Source of the DNA: Paraglaciecola arctica
Lineage (GTDB): Bacteria; Pseudomonadota; Gammaproteobacteria; Enterobacterales; Alteromonadaceae
Reading direction: 5' to 3'
Assembly (NCBI RefSeq): GCF_018861065.1
Contig: NZ_JAHKQO010000042.1
Span: 1-51,386, forward strand
Length of the DNA stretch: 51,386 nt
How positions within the stretch are numbered: position 1 is the stretch's first letter; each line of letters starts with the position of its first letter. Under the pieces are notes generated by a model. It did not search any database and was not told where the DNA came from. It worked only from the letters and a program-made list of their open reading frames with translations. Both the position numbers and the translations under genes were made by a program. Below are positions 7,292 through 16,469 of this stretch, in pieces.

Positions 7292-9898
7292 ATGTCTAAC
7301 TTAAATAGTGGTCTCAACAGGAATAACATGCGAATAGTAGTAGTAGGTAATGGCATGGTAGGCCATCATTTTGTTGACCAATTGATACAAGAAAACAGTG
7401 CTAACAATGAATCACAGTTAGACGTGGTGGTGTTGTCAGCTGAGCCTAGGTTAGCCTACGACCGAGTACATTTATCCGAATATTTTTCAGGAAAAACCGC
7501 TGAAGAGTTGGCGTTAACTACCCCAGAATATTACCAAGAACACAATATTAGATTCGCTTTAAACGCCAAAGTTGAGCATATCAACAAGGTAACCAAAACT
7601 GTTACAACCGCAGCTGGTGAAGAGTTTGAGTACGACAAATTGGTGTTGTCTACTGGATCTTACCCTTTTGTCCCCCCAATTCCAGGCAACGACCAACCTC
7701 ATTGTTTGGTTTATCGCACCATAGAAGATCTTGAAAATATCAGTGCTTCAGCTGCCGAGAGTAAAGTAGGGGTTGTAGTTGGTGGCGGACTACTAGGTTT
7801 AGAAGCCGCTAACGCGTTAAAAGAAGCAGGGTTGCAAACCCATGTAGTCGAATTTGCACCGCAGCTTATGGCGGTGCAAGTTGATAACGGCGGCGGCCGC
7901 GTACTTCGCAATAAAATCGAAGAGTTAGGCGTACAAGTCCATACCCAAAAAGCGACCCAAAGCATTGAGGCAGGTGAAACTTGTCGCTACAAAATGTGTT
8001 TTGCCGATGGCGAAGTGTTAGAAACTGATATGATCTTATTCTCGGCAGGTATTCGACCACAAGATGCATTGGCGCGGGAATTTGATATCGCCATTGGTGA
8101 GCGCGGTGGAATAGTGGTCAATGACCATTGTTTAACCAGTGACGCGGATATATACGCGATTGGTGAGTGTGCGTTGTGGAATAATTTCATATTTGGCTTA
8201 GTGGCGCCTGGTTATACTATGGCCAGAGCCGCAGCTAGTCATATTATTGGTGGCGAGTTGACGTTTCAAGGTGCAGATATGAGCACCAAACTAAAACTCA
8301 TGGGTGTCGAAGTAGGTTCGATTGGTGATGCGCATGCCAGAACTCAGGGTGCCTTGTGCTACACCTATGAAAACCAGCCATTGGAAATCTACAAGAAAAT
8401 TGTGGTTGATGCACAGCAGAAAAAGTTACTCGGTGCAGTACTTATTGGTGACACCAGTGATTACGATACCTTATTGCAATATGCGTTGAATGATATTGAG
8501 TTACCCGCACACCCTGAAAGTTTAATTTTACCAGCAGGGGCCGATGCCGCACCTGCTTTAGGGGCTGACGCTTTGCCTGATAGCGCCACAATTTGTTCCT
8601 GTCACAACGTATCAAAAGGCGACATTATTGAGGCCTTTGATACAGGAAGCTGTAATTTAGCAGATATCAAATCCTGTACTAAAGCCAGTACCGGTTGTGG
8701 TGGCTGTACGGCGCTGCTTAAGACCGTTGTTGACAGTGAACTGACAAAACGTGGTGTGGAAGTTAAAAAGGACATCTGCGAACATTTTGCGTATTCACGA
8801 CAAGAACTGTTTCACTTAGTCAAAGTGGGCGGTATCAAAACCTTTGATGAATTATTAGCTAAGCACGGCAAAGGTTTAGGTTGTGAAATATGTAAACCAG
8901 CAACGGCTTCTATCCTTGCGTCAGTATGGAATGATTTTGTACTCAAACCAGACCACGTAAGTTTGCAAGATACCAATGACACTTACCTAGGTAATATGCA
9001 AAAAGATGGCACCTATTCAGTGGTTCCCCGTATAGCCGGAGGCGAAATTACCCCTGATAAACTCCTAGTGTTAGGCCAGGTAGCCAAAGACTACAATTTA
9101 TATACAAAAATTACCGGTGGGCAGCGCATCGACTTATTTGGTGCGCGTGTCGAACAGCTCCCAGATATTTGGCAGATACTTATCGAAGCCGGTTTTGAAA
9201 CCGGCCATGCCTATGCCAAGTCTCTGAGAACGGTGAAGTCCTGTGTTGGCAGTACTTGGTGTCGTTATGGTGTGCAAGACTCAGTAGGTCAAGCTATCGA
9301 TTTAGAGAACCGTTACAAAGGATTACGTGCGCCTCACAAAATTAAATTTGCAGTGTCGGGGTGTACCCGAGAGTGTGCAGAAGCACAAAGCAAAGACATA
9401 GGCATCATCGCCACAGAAAACGGTTGGAATTTATATGTCTGTGGTAATGGCGGCATGAAGCCGCGCCATGGTGATTTGTTTGCTACCGATTTAGATACTG
9501 AGACGCTAGTTAAATATATAGATCGTGTACTGATGTTTTACGTTAGAACCGGTGATCGTTTACAACGTACCTCGGTATGGTTGGAAAATTTAGAAGGGGG
9601 GTTAGAGTATTTGCAACAAGTGGTGATTGAAGATTCACTAGGATTATGTGCAGAGCTTGAAGCACAAATGCAACACGTGGTGGATACTTACCAGTGTGAA
9701 TGGAAAACAGCCATTGAAAGCCAAGAGTCACGTAAACGTTTCCGTCAATTTGTGAATAGTGACAAGTCTGATTTGAACATCGTATTTGTTGAAGAACGCC
9801 AACAAATACGCCCAGCAACAGAATCTGAAAAACAGCAGTTCGACAAAATTCAAAATTCGCCATCCCAAGAAACTGAACTCGCCATTGAGCTTGTTTAA
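7292..9898 (+). CDS. nirB: Assimilatory nitrite reductase [NAD(P)H], large subunit
   Basis: An 868-residue cytoplasmic enzyme reducing nitrite to ammonium with NAD(P)H. Order of domains: FAD/NAD(P)H-binding pyridine nucleotide-disulfide oxidoreductase fold (about 12-320, VVVGNGMVGHHF and VGGGLLGLEAANALK); BFD-like [2Fe-2S] domain near 430-480 (CSCHNV, CGGC); a second cysteine-bearing BFD-like segment to about 545; then the siroheme/[4Fe-4S] domain with CVGSTWC and GCTRECAE, the CxxxxxC and CxxxC cluster ligands. Length is that of the family. The ATG has GAGGTG seven bases upstream. It is the first gene of nirB-nirD-nasA-cobA and lies directly behind the leader attenuator. Confidence 0.96.
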   Translation: MSNLNSGLNRNNMRIVVVGNGMVGHHFVDQLIQENSANNESQLDVVVLSAEPRLAYDRVHLSEYFSGKTAEELALTTPEYYQEHNIRFALNAKVEHINKVTKTVTTAAGEEFEYDKLVLSTGSYPFVPPIPGNDQPHCLVYRTIEDLENISASAAESKVGVVVGGGLLGLEAANALKEAGLQTHVVEFAPQLMAVQVDNGGGRVLRNKIEELGVQVHTQKATQSIEAGETCRYKMCFADGEVLETDMILFSAGIRPQDALAREFDIAIGERGGIVVNDHCLTSDADIYAIGECALWNNFIFGLVAPGYTMARAAASHIIGGELTFQGADMSTKLKLMGVEVGSIGDAHARTQGALCYTYENQPLEIYKKIVVDAQQKKLLGAVLIGDTSDYDTLLQYALNDIELPAHPESLILPAGADAAPALGADALPDSATICSCHNVSKGDIIEAFDTGSCNLADIKSCTKASTGCGGCTALLKTVVDSELTKRGVEVKKDICEHFAYSRQELFHLVKVGGIKTFDELLAKHGKGLGCEICKPATASILASVWNDFVLKPDHVSLQDTNDTYLGNMQKDGTYSVVPRIAGGEITPDKLLVLGQVAKDYNLYTKITGGQRIDLFGARVEQLPDIWQILIEAGFETGHAYAKSLRTVKSCVGSTWCRYGVQDSVGQAIDLENRYKGLRAPHKIKFAVSGCTRECAEAQSKDIGIIATENGWNLYVCGNGGMKPRHGDLFATDLDTETLVKYIDRVLMFYVRTGDRLQRTSVWLENLEGGLEYLQQVVIEDSLGLCAELEAQMQHVVDTYQCEWKTAIESQESRKRFRQFVNSDKSDLNIVFVEERQQIRPATESEKQQFDKIQNSPSQETELAIELV

Positions 9899-9909
9899 GG
9901 AGACATGTA

Positions 9910-10257
9910 ATGAGCATTTCAAATAACTGGATAACAGTATGTAGCGACGCTGATTTAGTCGCAAACTCAGGTGTTTGTGCCTTGTTAAACGAGCAACAAA
10001 TTGCCTTGTTTAAGGTCAGGACGGTTGATGGTGAACAGGTTTTTGCAGTCAGTAATTGGGATCCCATCGGTAAAGCCAACGTGTTATATCGCGGCTTGTT
10101 GGGTTCGGTTGAAGATATTAAGGTGATTATTTCGCCTCTTTACAAGCAACGTTATTGCTTAGCTTCTGGTCAATGTTTAGAAGATGAAGGGATTAAGTTA
10201 CGGGTGTATCCGGTGCGTATCGAACAAGATCAAGTGCAGTTACAGTTGGTTGACTAA
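9910..10257 (+). CDS. nirD: Nitrite reductase small subunit
   Basis: A 115-residue NirD partner of NirB. It has the fold and layout of a Rieske domain but lacks the two Cys-x-His motifs that would hold a [2Fe-2S] cluster, as expected for NirD. Recognisable blocks are FKVRTVDGEQVFAVSNWDPIG and ISPLYKQRYCLASGQCLED near residues 35-90. It starts 11 bp after the nirB stop with AAGGAG just upstream, so it is translated from the same message. Confidence 0.95.
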   Translation: MSISNNWITVCSDADLVANSGVCALLNEQQIALFKVRTVDGEQVFAVSNWDPIGKANVLYRGLLGSVEDIKVIISPLYKQRYCLASGQCLEDEGIKLRVYPVRIEQDQVQLQLVD

Positions 10258-10288
10258 TTGATGTCTTCTAGTCGCGAGTTAAGTTGCA

Positions 10289-13060
10289 ATGAATCGTACC
10301 AAGAGTCTAACTATGCTTAAAAGTAACCTAGGTACCTGCGCCTCCTTGCTCAACACCACTTGCCCATATTGTGGAGTGGGTTGTGGAGTAGAAGTGCAAA
10401 CTACCGCTGATAATAAGTTAACTGATTTAAAGGGAAGTAGTGATCACCCGGCTAATTTTGGACGTTTATGTGTTAAGGGCAATAAATTACTAGAGACCAA
10501 CTCAGTATCCGGTCGTTTACTGAGTCCCATGATTGGTGGTAAAAAAGCCAGTTGGGACAATGCCATTACCAAAGTAGCCAATAAATTTAAGCAACTGATT
10601 AGCGATCATGGACCCGATTCAGTGGCGTTTTATGTTTCTGGTCAATTATTGACAGAAGACTATTATGTTGCCAATAAACTAATGAAGGGCTACATAGGTA
10701 GCGCCAATATCGATACTAACTCGAGATTGTGTATGTCGTCTGCCGTGGCTGCCTATACACGTGCATTTGGCGCCGATGCAGTACCTTGTTGTTATGAGGA
10801 TCTTGAACAGGCCGAATTGCTGATATTGGTGGGCTCCAATGCTGCGTGGACACACCCTGTCTTATTTCAACGCATAGAAAGAGCCAAAAAGCTCAACCCT
10901 GAAATGCAAGTAATCATCATTGATCCGCGCACAACCGCGTCGTCAGAACTGGCAGACTTTCATCTTAAAATTAAACCTGGCACTGATGTCGCTTTGTTTA
11001 ACGGTTTATTGGCGCACTTAGACAGCCACAAAGCGCTAAACGCTGCCTATATTTCCTCTCATACTCAAGGCTTTGAGCAGGTCATCGAACATTGTCAGTC
11101 TTGGACGCTGACTAGGGTAGCCAAGCAATGTGACATTAGCGAATTAGAGTTGTTGAATTTTTTCCGATTATTTGCACAAACCGACAAGGTAGTGACGGCT
11201 TATAGTATGGGGGTCAACCAATCAAGCTCGGGTACAGATAAAGCCAATAGTATTATCAACACCCACCTAGCCACCGGAAAAATAGGGCGAGAAGGCTGTG
11301 GTCCCTTCTCACTAACGGGTCAGCCAAATGCTATGGGGGGCAGAGAAGTAGGCGGTTTGGCGAATATGTTGGCTTGTCATATGAATATCGAAAACCCTGA
11401 ACATAGACAAACCGTGCAAACTTATTGGCAGTCACCCACTATTGCCGACAAACCAGGCTTTAAAGCGGTCGACTTGTTTGACAATATTAATACCGGAAAA
11501 GTGAAAGCGGTATGGGTGATGGCGACTAACCCAATGGTGAGTATGCCCAACCGCCAAAAAATTGCTGATGCACTTAACAAATGTGAGCTAGTTGTCGTAT
11601 CTGACTGTGTCGCTAAAAACGATACTCTCGACTTTGCCCATATTGCATTACCTGCAACCGGATGGTCAGAGAAAGACGGCACAGTCACTAACTCTGAACG
11701 TCGAATTTCTCGTCAACGAGGTTTGTTACCTGCCACTGGGGAAGCAAAGCACGATTGGAAAATTATTTGTGACGTTGCCAAAGCAATGGGGTTTGCATCT
11801 GGTTTTAACTTTGAGTCATCCAGTGAGATATTTGCCGAGTATGCAGGGCTAACACAATTTGAAAATAACGGCAGCCGTGACTTAGATTTATCTGCTCTGT
11901 CTGAGTTAACAGACAGCCAATACAACCGCTTAAAGCCGGTACAGTGGCCAGTAAATAAGGCAGCGCCATACGGTACCAAAAGATTGTTTACAGACGGAAA
12001 GTTCTATACTCAAAGTGGTAAGGCACAGTTTGTGGTCACCGAGTTTAACGCCCCACAACAACTCACTAACAGTGATTTTCCTTTTGTCTTGAATACCGGG
12101 CGGATCCGTGACCAATGGCATACTATGACACGCACTGGGAAGTCTTCAGAGTTAACCTCTCACGTGAGTCGGCCCTATTTAGCCATACACCCAGAAGATG
12201 CTAAAAATCTGGGGCTAAGAGTCGATGACTTAGTGACCCTCAACGCGGCTCATACCCTTAAAAAGGATAAGCTGGCGTCGCCGGTTTGTTTAGCCGTATC
12301 CATAGATAATAGTCAACGCCAAGGTGAAGTGTTTGCTCCAATCCATTGGAGCGCGAGCAATGCTTCTAGTGCCAATGTTACCCACCTATTTACCGATGCA
12401 AACGACAAAATTTCGGGGCAGCCAGAGCTGAAACACGCTGCGGTAAGCCTACAAAAGGTGAAGTTTGAATATTCTGGTCAGTTATTTATTCAGCAAGATC
12501 TTAATGTCGAATTATTAAAGAAACACTTTGATTATTTTGTCACCAGCCCATTAGAAAATGGTCATTTAGTGTATTTTGCAACTGACCAACAACCAGCTGG
12601 TATTAAGCAAAGCTTGCAACTTGAGTTGCCACTGTATGACGAATGGATTACCGCATCTAGCAGCGATTTAAATAGTACCTGTGCACTGCGCCAAGGAAAA
12701 ATGTCGTTAATCATGTTTGTATCAACTGAGCACATTAACCTTGACCTTGGTTGGATAAATAGCTTACTCACCATTGAAAATATTACACCCGAACAGCTAC
12801 ATGGTTTACTTAATCAGCAGCCAGACGAACAATTCACACAAGGAAAACTGGTGTGTAGTTGTTTTAAAGTCGGTGAAAATACCATTGTTGATGCCATCAA
12901 TGACGGCTGTGATTCAGTCGACGGCCTTGGGCGTAAACTGCAATGTGGCACCAATTGTGGCTCTTGTAAAACTGAATTAAGCCAACTTTTGAAACAACAT
13001 AAACCTGAGAAATTGCATGTAGAGTCACAACATATTATCGCCTTGGAGGCTGTATCATGA
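10289..13060 (+). CDS. nasA: Assimilatory nitrate reductase, large (Mo) subunit
   Basis: A 923-residue cytoplasmic molybdopterin-guanine-dinucleotide enzyme reducing nitrate to nitrite for nitrogen assimilation. The N terminus carries the [4Fe-4S] ligands CPYCGVGC then CVKG (about residues 24-62), with no Tat signal. The Mo-cofactor domains follow (GQLLTEDYYVANKLMKG, TNSRLCMSSAV, MATNPMVSMPN, LNTGRIRDQWHTMTRTGK). The C terminus (about 855-910) adds a BFD-like [2Fe-2S] domain, CSCFKV with CGTNCGSC, as in Klebsiella NasA. A second possible start is the Met at residue 9. It lies 31 bp after nirD, and its stop overlaps the cobA start by 4 bp (ATGA). Confidence 0.95.
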   Translation: MNRTKSLTMLKSNLGTCASLLNTTCPYCGVGCGVEVQTTADNKLTDLKGSSDHPANFGRLCVKGNKLLETNSVSGRLLSPMIGGKKASWDNAITKVANKFKQLISDHGPDSVAFYVSGQLLTEDYYVANKLMKGYIGSANIDTNSRLCMSSAVAAYTRAFGADAVPCCYEDLEQAELLILVGSNAAWTHPVLFQRIERAKKLNPEMQVIIIDPRTTASSELADFHLKIKPGTDVALFNGLLAHLDSHKALNAAYISSHTQGFEQVIEHCQSWTLTRVAKQCDISELELLNFFRLFAQTDKVVTAYSMGVNQSSSGTDKANSIINTHLATGKIGREGCGPFSLTGQPNAMGGREVGGLANMLACHMNIENPEHRQTVQTYWQSPTIADKPGFKAVDLFDNINTGKVKAVWVMATNPMVSMPNRQKIADALNKCELVVVSDCVAKNDTLDFAHIALPATGWSEKDGTVTNSERRISRQRGLLPATGEAKHDWKIICDVAKAMGFASGFNFESSSEIFAEYAGLTQFENNGSRDLDLSALSELTDSQYNRLKPVQWPVNKAAPYGTKRLFTDGKFYTQSGKAQFVVTEFNAPQQLTNSDFPFVLNTGRIRDQWHTMTRTGKSSELTSHVSRPYLAIHPEDAKNLGLRVDDLVTLNAAHTLKKDKLASPVCLAVSIDNSQRQGEVFAPIHWSASNASSANVTHLFTDANDKISGQPELKHAAVSLQKVKFEYSGQLFIQQDLNVELLKKHFDYFVTSPLENGHLVYFATDQQPAGIKQSLQLELPLYDEWITASSSDLNSTCALRQGKMSLIMFVSTEHINLDLGWINSLLTIENITPEQLHGLLNQQPDEQFTQGKLVCSCFKVGENTIVDAINDGCDSVDGLGRKLQCGTNCGSCKTELSQLLKQHKPEKLHVESQHIIALEAVS

Positions 13061-13995
13061 TAATCGAAAAATCACCTTTGCCTTGGGGATTATGGCGAAT
13101 TCAACAGTTTTTATCGAACCTTCACCTGACTCCAAATAAGCAGCGTGCTAATTGGATTAACCACGAATCGATTACTAAGAAGTTTGAGCGCCGTCGTACT
13201 CGAGGTGAAAATGGTGAGGTGTATTTGATTGGTGCTGGACCAGGTGATGCAGAGTTACTCACCTTAAAAGCCTATCGCTTAATTCAGCAAACTGACGTGG
13301 TGATGTTCGATTGGTTAGTTAATCCCGATATTATCAATATGATCCCAAGACATGTAGAACGAATTTTTGTTGGTAAAAAGTGCGGACAACACAGTATGCA
13401 ACAAGCGGATATTTGTCAGTTGATGGTAGAGGTGGCGCAAACTGGTAAAAATATCGTACGTTTAAAAGGCGGTGATCCGGCTATATTTGCAAGAGCTGCT
13501 GAAGAGTGTGAGATTTTAGCGCAACACCAAATCGACTTTGCCATAGTGCCTGGCATCACTGCTGCGTCTGGTGCATCAGCCTATGCAGGTATCCCACTCA
13601 CACACCGAGAGTGTGCACAATCAGTGCGATTTATTACAGCACATTTAAAGTCAGCAAGCGACGAACCCAATTGGCGGGCATTGGTGGCAGGGGCTAGCGC
13701 TTGCTATGGTGAAACCTTAGTGTTTTATATGGGGCTTAAACGTATCGGCACTATCATGCAACGCCTAGAAAAACATGGGCTGCCATCTAACACAGCCGTT
13801 GCGGTGATTGACCAAGCTACCACCACGCAACAGCAAGTCTGTGTTGGTACATTAGACAATATTGCGCAACGAGTGAGCAGTGAAAATTTTCAAGGGCCAG
13901 CCGTAACAATAGTGGGAGAAGTGGTAAATAAGCGCTATCAGGTTAATTTATCGCTACTGTCAAATTCCGTAAAGCCGTTATACGCCAACGCCTAA
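13057..13995 (+). CDS. cobA: Uroporphyrinogen-III C-methyltransferase (siroheme synthesis)
   Basis: A 312-residue S-adenosylmethionine-dependent enzyme making precorrin-2, the precursor of the siroheme needed by NirB. Family motifs: VYLIGAGPGDAELLTLKAYRLIQ with DVVMFDWLV, VRLKGGDPAIFARAAEE, FAIVPGITAASGASAYAGIPLTHRE, and LVFYMGL. The catalytic domain begins near residue 56. The first 55 residues are an extra, basic N-terminal stretch with no recognised domain, so the protein is longer than the usual 250-280 residues. The start overlaps the nasA stop, which argues for translational coupling and for this start. It is the last gene of the nitrate operon. Confidence 0.93.
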   Translation: MIIEKSPLPWGLWRIQQFLSNLHLTPNKQRANWINHESITKKFERRRTRGENGEVYLIGAGPGDAELLTLKAYRLIQQTDVVMFDWLVNPDIINMIPRHVERIFVGKKCGQHSMQQADICQLMVEVAQTGKNIVRLKGGDPAIFARAAEECEILAQHQIDFAIVPGITAASGASAYAGIPLTHRECAQSVRFITAHLKSASDEPNWRALVAGASACYGETLVFYMGLKRIGTIMQRLEKHGLPSNTAVAVIDQATTTQQQVCVGTLDNIAQRVSSENFQGPAVTIVGEVVNKRYQVNLSLLSNSVKPLYANA

Positions 13996-14099
13996 CTCTT
14001 GATTGATTTTTGTTATTTAACTGATGTTGTGTGATTGATGTCATGTCGCCGCAAAGCTCAAGGTAGCATGGCCAACGTAATAAATAAGAATGTTAATCC

Positions 14100-15155
14100 A
14101 TGTCAGACACCCCTCTAGATTTTAAACACTTTATTCGTATTATCGGCCGTGGCCAAAGGGCAGGGCGTACTTTAACCATGCCTGAAGCGAAACAGGCAAT
14201 GAGTATGATCATTAATGGTCAAACTACAGCTGAGCAAAAAGGTGCCTTTTTGATGTTACTTCGTGTTAGAGAAGAAACTGCAGAAGAGTTAGCGGGTTTT
14301 AGTGAGGCGTTTCGTGAGTTGACTGCTAGTCCGTTTTCGCAACTTAGTGTTGATTTAGATATGGGGTGTTATGCGGGTAAACGTAGGCATCTACCTTGGT
14401 TTTTATTGTCAGTTTTATTGCTTGCTAAAAGTGGTAAACGAATATTTTTACATGGTACCCATGAGCCGGATTCAAAACGTTTGTATTTAAAACAAGTGTT
14501 ACCACAGTTGGGCTATGACATTGCTAAAAATCCACAACAAGCAAAAAAGGCGCTTGATAGCTGCGGATTTGCCTATATGGATTTACAACAGATTAACCCA
14601 CATCTCGATGCCATTATCCAATTACGAGAACAGTTTGGGCTGCGCTCTTGCGCCAATACCTTAGCCAGAATGTTAAACCCAACAAGTGCATCTCACAGTC
14701 TGCAAGGCATTTTTCATCGTCTGGTTGATGAAAAACATCGCAAAACCGCCGCTTTGTTAAATGATCAAAATGTACTGTGTTTTAGAGGCGAAGGCGGTGA
14801 AGTTGAATTTAACCCATTGAGGGATGTCACCTTACATATCAGTCGTAATGCACAACAAGTATGTCAAGACGTGCGCGCCACCTACGATACTTTTGTCAGT
14901 AAACCCCAAGCCTTAGATCCCAAACAACTGATCGCAGTTTGGACGGGGCAGTCACACAATCATTACGCTGACCACGCGGTTGTAGGTACTCTGAGCGTAA
15001 TGTTGGTACTAGTCAATAATCTTGAATGGAGCGAAGCCTATCAACAAGCAGAACTAATGTGGCAACAGCGAGATAAAACATGGCCGGCAACTTTGCCTGA
15101 AGAAAACTTAGGGCCAGAACTTTTTGAAACTAACGGCAAACATTATGCACATTGA
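14100..15155 (+). CDS. ybiB: YbiB/TrpD2-like glycosyltransferase-3 family protein
   Basis: A 351-residue protein related to anthranilate phosphoribosyltransferase (TrpD) but of the YbiB/TrpD2 branch. It begins with the helical N-domain (FIRIIGRGQRAGRTLTMPEAKQAMSMIINGQTTAEQKGAFLMLLRVREET), then a phosphorylase-like domain containing FLHGTHEPDSKR in the place of the TrpD glycine loop, and GLRSCANTLARMLNP. E. coli YbiB binds nucleic acids rather than making tryptophan, and this protein probably does the same. No trp genes are near. It follows cobA after 104 bp and marks the end of the housekeeping side before the galactan locus. Confidence 0.85.
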   Translation: MSDTPLDFKHFIRIIGRGQRAGRTLTMPEAKQAMSMIINGQTTAEQKGAFLMLLRVREETAEELAGFSEAFRELTASPFSQLSVDLDMGCYAGKRRHLPWFLLSVLLLAKSGKRIFLHGTHEPDSKRLYLKQVLPQLGYDIAKNPQQAKKALDSCGFAYMDLQQINPHLDAIIQLREQFGLRSCANTLARMLNPTSASHSLQGIFHRLVDEKHRKTAALLNDQNVLCFRGEGGEVEFNPLRDVTLHISRNAQQVCQDVRATYDTFVSKPQALDPKQLIAVWTGQSHNHYADHAVVGTLSVMLVLVNNLEWSEAYQQAELMWQQRDKTWPATLPEENLGPELFETNGKHYAH

Positions 15156-15265
15156 TATAGGCGGTTTTATGAGTAGTGTGGCGTCTGCTAGTGAGTCAGA
15201 ATTCAAATTGTAGCAAGGGTCTCTGTTTAGATTCAGTCGTCATTTGTAATAATTCGTTTACGCGC

Positions 15266-15321
15266 GAGTACTGCACCCTAACCACTATTGCAACATCACT
15301 CTCAGAGAAAGCGCAGTACTC
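15266..15321. repeat. 9-bp intergenic inverted repeat
   Basis: GAGTACTGC at 15266-15274 is exactly inverted at 15313-15321, with 38 bp between the arms. It lies between the convergent ybiB-like and gntR genes. A smaller hairpin, GCTAAC-ATAAA-GTTAGC, follows at 15356-15372. Neither has a T-run, so a terminator role is uncertain. Confidence 0.5.
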
Positions 15322-15387
15322 ACACCTAGAATACATAAATAATGGTTACACAGGCGCTAACATAAAGTTAGCACCTCTAATTTAAGG

Positions 15388-16002
15388 CTAGCGGATATTC
15401 GCTTTTAACCCTTTTACGGCTTTGGCTGTGTCTCCAGCGCGTAGTGCATTGAGTATGGTTTCATGTTCATTTACACACTCCACGCCAGACGTAATTCTTT
15501 TGTAATTTAAGCGCATACGCATTACAAATGGATACCAAATATTTACGAGATCATCACCGCCGGCTTTGTGAACTAAATAGTTATGAAATGAGATGTCGAT
15601 TTTTGTGACTTCAGTAAAATCTTCTCTTTCAAAAGCACTTTGCAGATCGAATAAGATTTTTTCTAAGGCGGCAAAGTCTTTTTCAGTCAACTTTTCTTTT
15701 AACTGTTCAATTGCAAACACTTCTATATTGCGTCTAAGGCTTATCATGAGTTTTTGCAGACTCGGATCTAACACGCTATTGACTGAAGCCCCCACGTTGT
15801 TTTTAGAGACCAATAAACCTTCCTTAGTCAACTGTAATATAACGTCTCTGATAGGTCCTCGCGATAAACCAAATCTTTCAGCAAGTTCTTTCTCATTCAA
15901 TTTTGTATTGGGTGCTAAATCGCCAGAAATTATATCTGAGCGCATTTGTTCTGCAATTTGATCTTTTACTGACAGAATTTTGGGTGCTCTACTACCGCTC
16001 AT
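15388..16002 (-). CDS. FadR-type (GntR/FCD) transcriptional regulator of the galactan locus
   Basis: A 204-residue DNA-binding protein. Residues 8-70 form a GntR winged helix (QIAEQMRSDIISGDLAPNTKLNEKELAERFGLSRGPIRDVILQLTKEGLL, quoted in segments by its conserved ELAERFGLSRGPIRD core). Residues 80-200 form an all-helical FCD ligand domain containing DISFHNYLVHKAGG and CVNEHETIL, which supply Asp/His residues like the metal site of that family. It is somewhat shorter than typical FadR proteins (220-240). It is divergent from the AHG-catabolic operon, and the shared control region contains several TTGTNNACAA palindromes, the operator form used by FadR-type proteins. It is therefore the likely regulator, perhaps repressor, of the locus; the ligand might be a keto-deoxy sugar acid. 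Confidence 0.87.
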   Translation of the reverse strand: MSGSRAPKILSVKDQIAEQMRSDIISGDLAPNTKLNEKELAERFGLSRGPIRDVILQLTKEGLLVSKNNVGASVNSVLDPSLQKLMISLRRNIEVFAIEQLKEKLTEKDFAALEKILFDLQSAFEREDFTEVTKIDISFHNYLVHKAGGDDLVNIWYPFVMRMRLNYKRITSGVECVNEHETILNALRAGDTAKAVKGLKANIR

Positions 16003-16092
16003 AAATTTTCCTTTGTTGTCATCAATTTACGAATCATAAGTGAAGCAGACAGGGAAATACAATGGTTTTAGATAATTTTTGATTTATATTTT

Positions 16093-16104
16093 ATTGTTTA
16101 CAAA
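16093..16104. promoter_or_regulatory. Degenerate regulon operator near gntR
   Basis: ATTGTTTACAAA fits TTGTNNACAA with an imperfect centre. It is about 90 bp before the gntR start and could mediate autoregulation. Confidence 0.4.
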
Positions 16105-16185
16105 AAACATAACAAAGCCAATAGAATTAAGACCTATAGTAATTTTAAAGCAAATTTACTTAGAATTTTAATGAGTTGTATGAAT

Positions 16186-16197
16186 ATTGTTAACAAT
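16186..16197. promoter_or_regulatory. Regulon operator ATTGTTAACAAT (gntR/cycloisomerase region)
   Basis: A perfect 12-bp palindrome in the 467-bp divergent region between gntR and the AHG operon. Its centre is 233 bp from that of the next site at 16418-16431. Confidence 0.65.
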
Positions 16198-16391
16198 CAT
16201 CAAGGCGGGAATACCTCACAATTAGCGTTGCTTAAAATGTAGCGTCTATAAAAATAACAAGACTGTCTATTCAATTTACGCGCTATTAAATCTCATTGTC
16301 ACTATCCCGTTTTATTCACTAGCCACTATCGTGTGTAAGTGAACATTTTGTTTTTCGCTAGAATACCTCAAATTTCTGGCCATTATTTATC

Positions 16392-16421
16392 TTTACAACT
16401 AACAATGTATTGGTGTAAATT
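16392..16421 (+). promoter_or_regulatory. Candidate sigma-70 promoter of the AHG operon
   Basis: TTTACA at 16392-16397 and TAAATT at 16416-16421 with an 18-bp spacer. The operator at 16418-16431 covers the -10 element and start site, a placement suited to repression. The cycloisomerase start codon is 48 bp downstream. Confidence 0.45.
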
Positions 16422-16431
16422 GTTAACAATT
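16418..16431. promoter_or_regulatory. Regulon operator AATTGTTAACAATT before the AHG operon
   Basis: A perfect 14-bp palindrome, the best copy in the window, centred 46 bp before the cycloisomerase ATG and overlapping the candidate -10 region. The binding protein is inferred to be the neighbouring GntR/FadR-type regulator. Confidence 0.7.
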
Positions 16432-16469
16432 AAATCAAAACTGTTAAGTATTAGTTGGATTTCTAGAGA

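Noticed and set aside
9543-10079. Antisense 178-codon open frame across nirB/nirD
   Set aside because: It overlaps two strongly supported genes, has no recognisable domain and no ribosome site; it is a shadow frame.
15176-15385. 69-codon frame after the ybiB-like gene
   Set aside because: No ribosome site or domain; it spans the intergenic inverted repeats and reads as chance.
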